Of a DNA stretch of 64,000 bases, positions 37,607 through 48,400 are shown in pieces. This DNA is from JAMLHH01 sp037189845. GTDB lineage: Bacteria; Bacteroidota; Bacteroidia; Chitinophagales; JADIYW01. The stretch spans positions 83,909-147,908 of the forward strand of contig JBBCIS010000006.1 in the NCBI GenBank assembly GCA_037189845.1. The letters are read 5' to 3'. A program made the translations under genes and the position numbers. Position 1 is the stretch's first letter; each line of letters begins with the position of its first letter. Below the pieces are notes generated by a model. The model was not told the DNA's origin and did no database searches. It saw nothing but the letters and a program-made list of their open reading frames with translations.

Positions 37607-38932
37607 ATGTATAAGTGGATTTTAGTACTTGTTTTTTGCTTCTTGTTTAACAAGCATACCTGGGGCTCATCTCTTGAAATAAGGAGTAAATCTCTGAAGA
37701 ACACTGAAGTGTCAGTTTTTGTGTATGAAAAGGACAATTTTTATTTGGTTACTGAAGGCAGGTTTTCAAAGAAAGGTTCGTTCAGGACAGAGATCTCAGA
37801 CGGCAGGTACTATTTTGTCCGCTTGAAGGGTGTGAATGACAAAACATTCATGTTGTGGGGTGATGCTGTCAATACTAAGATCGAAGTTAATATCAATGAC
37901 TTTAACAATTCTATCATTAAAGGTAGCCCCCAGAATGTCTTCATATTTGCTGATTATGAAAGAATTGAGAAGAATGACAAAGCATTGCAGCCATTAAGAG
38001 AGCAATTTCTAAAAGAAAATCCGGATTGTTATTTAGCAGATATTTTTCGATTGACGAGGAATTTTGAGAACCGGTATTTTAGCTGGTATACGATTCCCGG
38101 AGATAATGTAGTTAAATTAAAGGAGAATTATAATTACGACAGTCTGATAACCACATTTGTTAAAGTAGGAGATGGAATTACTCTGCATCCTGTTTATCTG
38201 AATACAATCAAAGAAGTGTTTTATGAAAGTGAGAAGGAGATTTTGTATGCAAAGCAATTTCTCACAGAGCTATTAAATCGCATGAATCCTTATAAATCAG
38301 GATATGATTTTTTATGTAAAGAGCTCTATCAGCTTTTCAAATACCGAAGTAGTGAACCGCATTATGATGCATTATACTTGGATCTGTTGGAGAAGCATAT
38401 TCAAAATAAAAGTTTTTTATGGCTGTCAAGTTCAGATAGTCTGAATGCATTGTACGAAGTACGGGACAGGGCGAATGTTCAATTGTATACTTATGCGAAA
38501 GATATTTCATTAAGAGACAGTACTTTTAAAAAGGTAAATATTTCAGATGCAGTTTCTGAGCATGAAATTAATTTAGTGCTGTTTTGGAATCCCCAGGGAG
38601 AAGGGTACCGAAAAGTTATAGACTCTCTGCGAAATGAATATAAAGGATTTTTAGAGAAAAATAATATCGGTATAGTTCTCGTCTGCACCAACAAGGATAA
38701 AGAAATGTGGATGAGTGCTGTCAGCAGTATAAATGAACCATCATGGATATATCTGCAGGACAGGCTGGAATTAAAAGTACTGGATTCTTCATATCTGATA
38801 AAAGACAAAAAGCCCTGGATTTTTTTAATGACCAGGGAAAGCTTGATGATAGGAAGCAGATTCCATGACCTTCAGATGATAGAAACGTATGTCCAATATT
38901 ATCAGAAGAATCGAAACACGGTTTTTAAATAG
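37607..38932 (+). CDS. Secreted thioredoxin-fold protein without CxxC
   Basis: This 441-residue protein has a signal peptide of about 20 residues. A beta-rich N-terminal part resembles the DUF4369/DUF5106-type domains found before thioredoxin folds in Bacteroidota, and a helical middle follows. The C-terminal part, from about residue 320, follows the thioredoxin order: LVLFWNPQGEGY takes the place of the usual FWAxWCxPC, and IFLM is the later strand. The redox cysteines are absent, so disulfide exchange is unlikely; a scaffold or binding role is more probable. It ends 3 bp before the first HTTM gene, which suggests an operon with the gamma-carboxylase homologs. Confidence 0.75.
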   Translation: MYKWILVLVFCFLFNKHTWGSSLEIRSKSLKNTEVSVFVYEKDNFYLVTEGRFSKKGSFRTEISDGRYYFVRLKGVNDKTFMLWGDAVNTKIEVNINDFNNSIIKGSPQNVFIFADYERIEKNDKALQPLREQFLKENPDCYLADIFRLTRNFENRYFSWYTIPGDNVVKLKENYNYDSLITTFVKVGDGITLHPVYLNTIKEVFYESEKEILYAKQFLTELLNRMNPYKSGYDFLCKELYQLFKYRSSEPHYDALYLDLLEKHIQNKSFLWLSSSDSLNALYEVRDRANVQLYTYAKDISLRDSTFKKVNISDAVSEHEINLVLFWNPQGEGYRKVIDSLRNEYKGFLEKNNIGIVLVCTNKDKEMWMSAVSSINEPSWIYLQDRLELKVLDSSYLIKDKKPWIFLMTRESLMIGSRFHDLQMIETYVQYYQKNRNTVFK

Positions 38933-38935
38933 AGT

Positions 38936-40420
38936 ATGTATCAGACTTTAGTAAAAAATATAGAAGGGCTTGATTCCAGATCCATAGGTCTTTTCAGAAT
39001 CCTTTTGGGACTGCTTTTAATCTACAATTTTATTGAATACAGAATAATTCCTGCACCCGAATATTTTCTGCCTTCTAATGGCATTTTTGGAAATGAATAT
39101 CTGGATAAAGACCAAACGGATAAATTCTGGTCTATATTCAAATGGATAAGAAACGATATTCAATTCTATATTTCAGTTATAGTCACACTTATAGTTTATT
39201 TAATCTATACCATAGGATTTAAGTCTAAATATTTTGGATTTATAGCCTATTTCTTTTTTTGGCAATGGAATCAGAGGTTTTACATTTTTGAAGTAGGTTG
39301 GGACAAATATCTGGGAGCAATGCTTTTTATGAGTATGTTCTTACCTTTAAGTCATCAATATTCGGTAGATAATCGAATTTCTAAAGAAAAGAGTTTCATA
39401 GCTCCTTTTGAAGATAAATCACCTTTCGCTTTTATCATGCTGATGCAAATAGGGGTGATTTACTTTTTTTCAGCATTACATAAAAATGGAAATTTGTGGA
39501 TGAATGGTGAAGCTGTAAAATATCTTCTTGCCGATTTTACACTTGCCAGAGGCCCGGCAGAATGGTTATTGCAACACGAAGTTTTATATAGGGCAGCTAC
39601 TTATTTTACTTTAATTATAGAGTTTGCTATCATTTTCTTTCTGTTTATTCCATGTAGAATGTATTTGAGAATTTTAGCAGCTTTGTCCATCATAGGTTTA
39701 CATTGGAGTATCAACTTGTTTTCAGATATTGGGCACTTTAAATATGTAGCTATTTGCGTGGGTGTACTCTTAATACCTTCATCTTTTTGGAATAAGTTAT
39801 TTAAAACTACTACAAAGATCAGAAATTCTGTCTTATACAGGGATAGCCTTTTTAAATGGCTGTATGCGGGTATTGCTATATTAATGATATGGGTTTTATG
39901 GATAAATAATTTTTACAGGTTAGGCGAAAAAGATACAAGGGTTGGAAACCTTATGAAGAGTTCGGGTATTCAAAGTGTGTTGAATGCATTGAGAATTCCA
40001 GCATTCTCAATGAGTTCCTGGATGAATCAGGGCTGGTCATATTATGCACCTGATCCGAAAGAGTTTGCAGGGGTGATGGGTATTAATATTTATATGATTA
40101 ATGGGGATAGTAGGCAGGTACTTCCTCCTCCGTCATTTAGTGAAGGCAAACCGCCATATCAGTTGAATTATACCAGCAACTTAGAAAAGTATTTCATTAC
40201 CAAAACGAGATTATTAAATACTAACGGGTACAAAAATCTGAGGTTTTATTGGGCACAGAGGAAAGTAGAAAATTATTGCCTGATCAATAATATACCAGCT
40301 TCTCAAATAGATAAGATAGAACTTGTATTCTATTTTTCATTATTGGAAGAAGTATACAGCTTGAAGAAAATGACTATTTATCCGGAACTGGATGCTGTTT
40401 TAAAACCCATACAGAGATGA
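38936..40420 (+). CDS. HTTM-domain membrane protein (gamma-carboxylase superfamily)
   Basis: This 494-residue protein has several membrane helices in the HTTM order: an N-terminal LFRILLG helix, a helix with WQWNQRFYIFEVGWDK, and IYFFSALHKNGNLWMNG. Lysine K183 in the last segment lines up with the catalytic lysine of vitamin-K-dependent gamma-carboxylase (K218 in the human enzyme, in a KKLDADW context). The C-terminal ~180 residues are soluble. Known members carboxylate glutamate or have unknown roles in bacteria. The stop overlaps the next start by 4 bp, so both are made together. Confidence 0.88.
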   Translation: MYQTLVKNIEGLDSRSIGLFRILLGLLLIYNFIEYRIIPAPEYFLPSNGIFGNEYLDKDQTDKFWSIFKWIRNDIQFYISVIVTLIVYLIYTIGFKSKYFGFIAYFFFWQWNQRFYIFEVGWDKYLGAMLFMSMFLPLSHQYSVDNRISKEKSFIAPFEDKSPFAFIMLMQIGVIYFFSALHKNGNLWMNGEAVKYLLADFTLARGPAEWLLQHEVLYRAATYFTLIIEFAIIFFLFIPCRMYLRILAALSIIGLHWSINLFSDIGHFKYVAICVGVLLIPSSFWNKLFKTTTKIRNSVLYRDSLFKWLYAGIAILMIWVLWINNFYRLGEKDTRVGNLMKSSGIQSVLNALRIPAFSMSSWMNQGWSYYAPDPKEFAGVMGINIYMINGDSRQVLPPPSFSEGKPPYQLNYTSNLEKYFITKTRLLNTNGYKNLRFYWAQRKVENYCLINNIPASQIDKIELVFYFSLLEEVYSLKKMTIYPELDAVLKPIQR

Positions 40421-41808
40421 GTAAGAAGATAAGCAGCAAAACTGTAAAGAATACCATTCAGACTAATACTGCCGATAAGAAATCATTAAGTGGACTTATC
40501 ACTGACTTTTTAGAGCAATTAAAAAGCCCGGTGTCTTCTGCATCTTTAGAGCTGTTCAGAATATTATCAGGAGTTATATTTTCTATCGAAGGCTACAGAA
40601 TATTCAAATACATAAAACCATTCTATTTTAATACTGAATTTCAGTTCAGAATGCCGCTTACTGAATGGATCCCGTTCTTTTCCGAAGGTATTTGTAACCT
40701 TTTGTCGTTGGGGCTGATTATTTCAGGTGTATTGATAGCAACAGGAATATTGTTCAGGTTGGCGTCATTTTATTTTGCTCTGATATATGGTTATTTTTTG
40801 TTTCTGGATGCATCTTTTTATAATAATCACTACTATCTGATTTTACTGATAGCTATATTATTCATTTTTACTGATATCGGAAAGAGCTTTACCTTAAAAA
40901 AAGTTTTTCAAAGGGATCTTAGGGTATCAGTAGTTCCATACAGGCAATTATGGATATTCCGGTTCCAGTTCTTCTGGGTATATCTGTGTGCCGGGCTTAT
41001 TAAATTAAATACAGAATGGTTGTCCGGAGATGTCATCCGTGCTACATTAATTATGAGTTCGGACTATTCTAAAATTAAAGGTTATCTGGATACAGAGCTA
41101 TTGATAATATTCCTCACATATGGAGGGCTGATTTTTGATTTAACTGTAGGATTCTTATTGTTGTTTAAGAAAACCAGACTACTGGCAGTATTAGCAATTT
41201 CTTTTTTTCATATAGTTAATATTTTTAATTTAAAAATAGGCGTTTTCCCATACTTTATGCTGGGAGCAAGTATCCTGTTCTTTGATCCGGGGTTGTCAGT
41301 CTTAAAGCTCTTTAAATCTGACTTTAGTACAGTTACTCATATTTCAAAATCAAAATCCCGCATATCTGTTACTATTACTATAATATATGCGCTTTTGCAG
41401 ATTACAATACCCTTCAGACATTATCTGATTAAGGATCATGTGGATTGGACAGGCGAAGGGGCAAATTTTGCGTGGAGGATGAAAAGTCAGGTAAAGTACG
41501 CCACACGAATGGATTTGTTTATTATAGATAAGGAAAGCAACACGGAAATAAAACCCGATCTCTATATGCATCCTATGCAGGTAAGAACACTATACAGACA
41601 ACCTTATTTTATTGTTCAGCTAAAAGATTATCTGTTAAAAAAGGTAAATAAAAATCCGGATGAAGTAGAGGTTTATGCCAGGATTAATATTGTATTGAAT
41701 ATGCACCCTCCTACATATATTATAGATACAACAGCAAATATTTCAGATATAAAGCTTGAGAGAGTAGGTCACAACACATTTTTAGAAACATTCTATACAT
41801 ATAAATAA
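40417..41808 (+). CDS. Vitamin-K-dependent gamma-carboxylase homolog
   Basis: This 463-residue membrane protein is closer to true gamma-glutamyl carboxylase than its neighbour. It has FRMPL (compare human CRFPL), the NNHYYL segment near residue 136 (compare NNHSYL), and AGLIKLNTEWLSG with K196 at the position of human K218. A late EGANFAWRMK segment is followed by a soluble C-terminal domain. The family uses reduced vitamin K (menaquinol in bacteria), oxygen and CO2 to carboxylate Glu. Bacterial substrates are mostly unknown; the small secreted protein and the giant protein downstream are candidates by position only. Confidence 0.88.
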   Translation: MSKKISSKTVKNTIQTNTADKKSLSGLITDFLEQLKSPVSSASLELFRILSGVIFSIEGYRIFKYIKPFYFNTEFQFRMPLTEWIPFFSEGICNLLSLGLIISGVLIATGILFRLASFYFALIYGYFLFLDASFYNNHYYLILLIAILFIFTDIGKSFTLKKVFQRDLRVSVVPYRQLWIFRFQFFWVYLCAGLIKLNTEWLSGDVIRATLIMSSDYSKIKGYLDTELLIIFLTYGGLIFDLTVGFLLLFKKTRLLAVLAISFFHIVNIFNLKIGVFPYFMLGASILFFDPGLSVLKLFKSDFSTVTHISKSKSRISVTITIIYALLQITIPFRHYLIKDHVDWTGEGANFAWRMKSQVKYATRMDLFIIDKESNTEIKPDLYMHPMQVRTLYRQPYFIVQLKDYLLKKVNKNPDEVEVYARINIVLNMHPPTYIIDTTANISDIKLERVGHNTFLETFYTYK

Positions 41809-41888
41809 TATATTACACATGAAATTTTTTCTCAATATTTCATATGTTTTTTACTAAGTTTATTAACTTTAATTTAAAATTATGTATT

Positions 41889-42380
41889 ATGAAAAGAAAT
41901 CTACTTATTATATCCTTTATGATTATTTCATTTTGTGTTAATGGCTTAGAGAGTAATGAGTCCTTGCTTAAGAGCATAATAACCGAAAGAGCAAATATCA
42001 ATAGTGCCAGAACCAGTTCTGCAGAATATGTTTTTGAGGATTTAAAATCATTAAAATTATCTCCCGAATGGTCAGTATTACTGTATAAATCAATTCTGGA
42101 AGATGTGGGTCTGAGATTTTCACCTCAATCAAGAGATTTGTATATTTTGATTATAGCTAACCTTATCCAATATGACCTGGAGCATAGTCAATCTCCGGCT
42201 TATTCTGTTGACAGAGCTCAATTGATCGGGTTGACTTCGAAAATAAAAGAAGAATTATTTAAAGATATAAATGCCCAGGGGCTCACATCTGAGGAATTTA
42301 GCCAGTTGCTTTCCGAAATAAAAAAAGAAGTGGCAGTATCATCAGGAGATGTAATCTCACTCGTGGAATCCAATTTATAA
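41889..42380 (+). CDS. Small secreted protein, unknown
   Basis: The start is set at the ATG at 41889, because a signal peptide (KRNLLIISFMIISFCVNG) begins there; the ATG at 41844 would place 15 residues before it. The mature part (about 145 residues) is helical and charged, with no cysteine and no motif I recognise. It lies 80 bp after the gamma-carboxylase homolog gene and 24 bp before the giant gene, so it is probably co-transcribed with one or both. Confidence 0.7.
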   Translation: MKRNLLIISFMIISFCVNGLESNESLLKSIITERANINSARTSSAEYVFEDLKSLKLSPEWSVLLYKSILEDVGLRFSPQSRDLYILIIANLIQYDLEHSQSPAYSVDRAQLIGLTSKIKEELFKDINAQGLTSEEFSQLLSEIKKEVAVSSGDVISLVESNL

Positions 42381-42404
42381 TATTGATTTTTAATGAAATA
42401 AGAT

Positions 42405-45400
42405 ATGAATGGTAATATTTTTAAAAAATTGCCGGTATATAAAGTTTGTATAAACTTTACTTTATCCCTGCTGTGCTTTATTACGTATCTCTCAGCAAGT
42501 GCACAGATAAATATTTCTACAAGCTGGAGCAATACCGGCCGGGCGTGCAACGGTTGTGCTGATAATTTTGCTGCGGGCGGAGCAGACCCTAACAGTGATG
42601 TGAGCTTTAGTGTATCTGGTACTGTACATTGCCCGACTACAGGTACAGTTACAATCAGAGCCTGTGATGATGATGACTATGGTGGTTGTGGTGGTTTGCT
42701 GGACGATTGTGTTGCATCAGCATCAACTACATATACCATCGGCTATTCTGCTATAACTCCCACCAGTGGAACCGTTGCTGTCAGGTATCCAGGTCCGGCA
42801 TCAGGGCAGTGCGGAGCACAGGCAAACTGGTCAGTTTCCAGGACTGGTAGCTTTGCGGCTAACTTAAATCCCTATAATAATTCATGTGCAAATGCATTTG
42901 CTCTGACGAATAACGGAAATGGTACCTTAGTTTCAAATCATACCGCCGAATGCTTTAGTAGCAATATCTGGTATAAATATACCCTTACGAATGCGAATTT
43001 ATCATATATAGATTTTGATATATCACATAATCGTTTTGATGGAGGTATGAGTGAAGATGAAGTCCGTTTTGGGAGTTGCGGAGGTTGCAGCTTGCCCGAT
43101 GACGGTGGGGTTGGAGTATGGAGGATCAATAATCCCAAGCCGGGAGATTATTATATACGGGGAAGTATAAGCTTGTCATCTATAACCAATACTGAATATT
43201 TTAGTTTTGTAGTTACGAAGGGGGCTGTCGTATCTATACCTGCACACGACGATTTGTGTAATGCCCATAATCTGCATGGTACATTTAACTACAATAGTGG
43301 AAATCTGTCCCACTCCTCTAATACATCGAATGCTTCTTCGGAAGATTTTTGTGGAATGAACGAACCTGAGAGTGATAATGAAAAGACACTGTGGTACAAG
43401 TTTACTACAGGAACAAGTCCGCCCACCAGTATAAATGTCAACCCTTCTGCTGGAGATTGGGATGATTATGGTGTAGCTATTCTGTACAGACAAAATTCTA
43501 CCCCGAATTGTGCAGGTTATCCTGTGTCAAATTTTTTCAGTTTTATGTCTAAGGTCGGAGAGAGTACACTCGGAGCTTCTTTTAATGTTAACTGCTTAGC
43601 CGCAAATACGACTTATTATTTACAATTGTTCACCAGAGAATCAGTCCCTTTTCCGGGTACCCGGGATGATGGCCCTGTTTCTGTCACAATCACAAATAGC
43701 GGAGCACCGGTTCCTACCAACGATTTGCCTTGTAATGCTGTTTCGATCGGAGTTTCTACACCCGGAAGTACGATCAGTACTGCTAATTCAAGAGCAAATA
43801 ATAACTTCTGCGTCGGAAGCTCAGGAGAAGGGAGTTTTCCGACCTCCTTTACCAAGCATCAGACTGTATGGTATTCATTTACTACCGGAGCAACAGTTGG
43901 TTCTGAAATTAAGGTGAATGTGAACAGTGATCCATTTGGTTATGGAAATGAGATTAATAGCGAAGTGGCAGTTTATAAAATTGGTAACGGTAATATTTGT
44001 TCCCCTACGGGTATTGTCAGAGTGGATGAGGACGAACAATTAGTTCCGGTTGGCTGGTATTCTGCTTCAGCCGATTTCTGTCCGGATCCTAATTCAACCT
44101 ATTTGATTTTGGTAGATCATGATGATGCTTTTACCACAGCCGGCGAAGGATATTTTGATATTGATATTATTCAGAATAACCTGATAAAAGGCCCCGACTT
44201 TATCTGTCAGCCTGCCAGCTCCGCCACATCGGGACTAGATGGCTTCCTAGGAGTATTGAGTAGTGCCAATAATACTAACCTGGTACTAAACAATCAAACC
44301 ACAAGATGTGCCAATGTATCATTTGACCCGGACAACACTACCATTTTATCAGGTTTGAATAATACTGTCTGGTACAGATTCCGTACTCCCGCAGCAGATT
44401 ATTCTGATAATACACTGTTCCATCTTTATGATGTGGAGGTTAATAGGTTAGGCTCCAGTTCTGCTGTAACATATCCTGCCTTGTATTTTTATGAGGAATC
44501 GACTCCTACAACCAGAAACTGTGGTGATAATGCTCCCGATTATGCAAACCTTACATTTATAGATCGTGATGAGATAGACCCTTTGAATATTTTCAATGGC
44601 GGTAATGCACGTGTAAGAGATCTGTGTCTGAAACCTAATACGAACTACTACATTCAGGTAGATCCCGTCGGTGGTATTCCTTTTGTGGACAGCTGGGTGG
44701 ATTTTAATGTGGTCGTCAAAAAATCAGCTTTCCGTCCCGGAAATAGAATTTGTGACGCTACAGTTCTGCCTACATCTGTGGTAGCAGGTCTTAACCATAC
44801 CACTACAATCTCACAGCCCGAGTTGATGGCTGCACCTATGTTCGGATTGCCGCATACTAATAAATGTGCTTCGGCTGACAATGGAGAGCCAAATATTTCA
44901 CCTGGCGGCCCGGGAACGAGTGGAGGACATACGGCATCCGTATGGTATCAGTTTACTACTGATGGAGACCCCGCAGAATGGATAGAGTGGGATCATGATG
45001 ATTTTGCTACCCGCGGGCAAAGAGGCGGAGCTTGTATTTTGGGAGCCTTATGGAATTCAAGGGTTAATATCTATGAGTCCTCTGCCGGTGCCTGTATCTA
45101 TCCATCGCTGATCATGCAGTCAGAACATGACCTGACAGGCGATTTGCCTTGGTTGGCATCAATAGATCCGGGCAAGTTCAGACTGAGATGTCCTTTGCCA
45201 AATACTACCTATTATGTACAGGTATATGACGCTGAAGCATTTTCGGTTTCACCTTCTACCTGTTATGAAGGACTTTGGGAGCCTGCTATCAAAACAGCAA
45301 ACACGACTAAAAGCATTCCTGTAAATGACGAACCTTGCGGAGCGATATTCCTGGGTACTGTTCCTGCTGGGGGTACATTAAATGGTGTAACATTGGCAAA

Positions 45401-48400
45401 TCCTAGTGGCGTTTATGACAATTTCTGTGCTACGAAATCTGTAGGGTTTATTGCTGACCAGACTCAGCCATTGGAGCGGGATGTATGGTTCTCGTTCATT
45501 GCGCCGCCATCCGGGTCTGTACTGATCACGGCACAGTCCGCCCCTACGGGCAAGCCGACTTCTGTGGATGACGATATAGACTTGCAGATAGCGATTTGGG
45601 AGCCTATACTCGGTGATGCCAACCAGACACCGCATTGTAGTTCACCGAGATATCTCTGGACACCGATTATTTCCAGAGATCACGATATATTGGACTATGC
45701 TGACGTGCCTGTGGTTTCAACTACTTATTATGACATTTTAGATACTAGAAATAATATACTCAATGAGGGTAACAGCCTGATAGCTACCTGTATGAATCCG
45801 GGTAAGATGTATTATATACAGGTAGATGGCGGAGAATATCCGCTGTGTGATCTATTTGATGGAGGTAACTGTATCATGGGTTATTTTAAATTACAGGTTA
45901 AGGATGCCGGATTGTACGATATGGCATCTATGGCCAGCCAGCCAGTTGGTAATGATGAGCCATGTGGTGCAAAAAATCTGCCTGTCAGTTCGCATAGCGG
46001 TCCGCTGCAATGGACGGTGGGCAGCAACCTGTGCGCTACTGCCATCAATGATCCTCTGCCGTCCCAATGGAATTCATCAGATGCTACGGTCTGGTACAAA
46101 TTCATAGCACCGTCGTCCGGTAAAGTAAAAATCCGTGCTGAAAATATTAATCAGATCAACAGGAGGGATAAATCTAATCCTAATTCGCCAAGTGGTCTGC
46201 TGACCGTTTCCGATCCTGACTATCATGAGGAAATCAACCTGCAGCTGGCTATATATACCATGGGTAACTGTCTGACCAAAGGCTCTCTGGTAGAACATAC
46301 TTCCAGCTATGACGGTAAATTAGTAGAGAGCAACCCTACTGATGATGACAATTTTGTGTCATTAAATCCTCTGTACACTGGTTTTGATGAATATATGGTA
46401 GCCCGCTGTCTGATACCGGGCAGGGAATACTATATCATGGTGGATGGGGAGAATGACCCTACACTTGGTTTTCCACCCGCTGATATCGAAGATGTAATAG
46501 GTGATTTCAGAATATCCGTACAGGATTATGCTACTGTACCGGCCAGTCTCAATGATAACGTATGCCAGGCATTTGAAATTCCTAACGTCCATACGCTTAG
46601 TATTAATGCCAACAGGCAGACAGGTTTGTTCAATAACGAATGTGCTACTATAGAGCCGCATATAGAAGGTCCGGGAAAAGTTGCCGAGGAAATGAGAAAT
46701 AGCCTTACTCCGACTATTCTAAATGTGGATGCCAAAAAAACACTCTGGTTCAAGTTCAGGGCGCCTTCCTCCGGAAAGGTATTGATTCAGGGATTGAACT
46801 CCGGTAATGACAAGATAGACCTGGCAATGGCTCTGTACGATTTCCCGGGAGAAAATTGTGCTTTGGCAGCATCCGGTTTCAAAGTAGGAGAAGATTATGA
46901 TCCGGCTATAGTCACTTTCCTTGAGGATGAAGATTTTGAGGTGAAGTGCCTGATTCCGGGCAGGTATTATTATTTACAGATGGATGGAGCCAGTAACCCG
47001 GTAGCCTGTATTCCCGGTAGCCTGTGCTCAACAGGAGAGTTCAGAGTTCGGATTACTCATCTGGCAGATGATCCGAGATCAGATATCCCGCCTCAGAATA
47101 ACGATGATTTCTGTGATGCCATTAATTTGGGTGCTCTCAATCCGGGTAATGTGAAAACAAGGCTGCAGGATAATAACAGATGTTCTACCGAAGAGATCAA
47201 TGAGCCTGGCGGTTCCGGTTGGAATTTCAGCTTGTTTGATGATCAGGAAAGATCGGTATGGTATAGATTCAAAACAGGAATGAACTTAGGTCCATTGGCA
47301 CCCGGTAAGTTTACCATCACGGTAAATAATCCTGATCCTGATCCTTGTTTTGATATCGATATAGAGCTGTTTGAGTACTCTGGTACGTTCCTGCCTGCAG
47401 CATGTAATATACAGGCAAACAGCAATTCTCAATTCAATAACTTATTAAAAGTTGGAAAAGGTTCTCCTATAGGGCTGATTCCTTTGACAGATGCCAATAG
47501 AAGTGAATCTATTGAAATAGACTGTCCGAGACCAAATACAGAGTATTTCCTGAGAGTATCAGGATCTTCTACCTGTCCGGGTTTTGGAGCTACTATGGGA
47601 ACCTTTGATGTTCGGGTAGAAATGGATGGAATTTCCATCATGGCAGCTCAGAACGATGATATTTGTGAAGTGATGTCTGCAGGCAATCCGGGTAATATGG
47701 GTAATCTGGCTTCAGGTGGATCTTTGTCAAGACTTAATCATACCAATCTTTGTGCCACACAGGAACTGGGAGAGCCGAATACAACTCAGAATGCAGTACA
47801 AAGTGAGCCGGAGTATGATGAAACGATGTGGTACAGGTTCAGAACTCCGGCTAATCCGGGCGAAATTAAGGTTCGTCTCCAAAACGTGTTTCAGCTGGGT
47901 GTGGCTAGTGTATCCAGCGTGACGGTTTATAAGGGGAATTCTTCAAATTACAACCCTTGCAGCAGCGGTTTCGGAGGATTGATTGAAGTAGGATCTGACT
48001 GGGGATCTTCTACGATAGTAGGAAGCTTTACTGTGCAGGATGGAGAGGTAACTTTGCCTTGTCCATCGCCTAACTGGAACTATTTTGTACAGATAGATGG
48101 ATATGATCTGAGTGTTTTTGGTTTCTCACCTCCGGGATATACCGATGAGTTTATTTATAATCTGTATGTCACAGATGATGGAAGTGGAAGCACCAGACCT
48201 GCTAATGATAAGATTGCAGGTGCTATTCCTGTGGATGATGTAGCTCCGTTGGACGGTCAGTTGACTGCAGGAGGAACATTGACAGTAAAAAGCCACAACA
48301 TGTGTGCTACTGCTGATGATAATGAGCCGAGATTTTCAGACATAATTAATGCCGGGGTGAATGGTTCTAATACGACCGATCATCAGAACTTTAATGAGGA

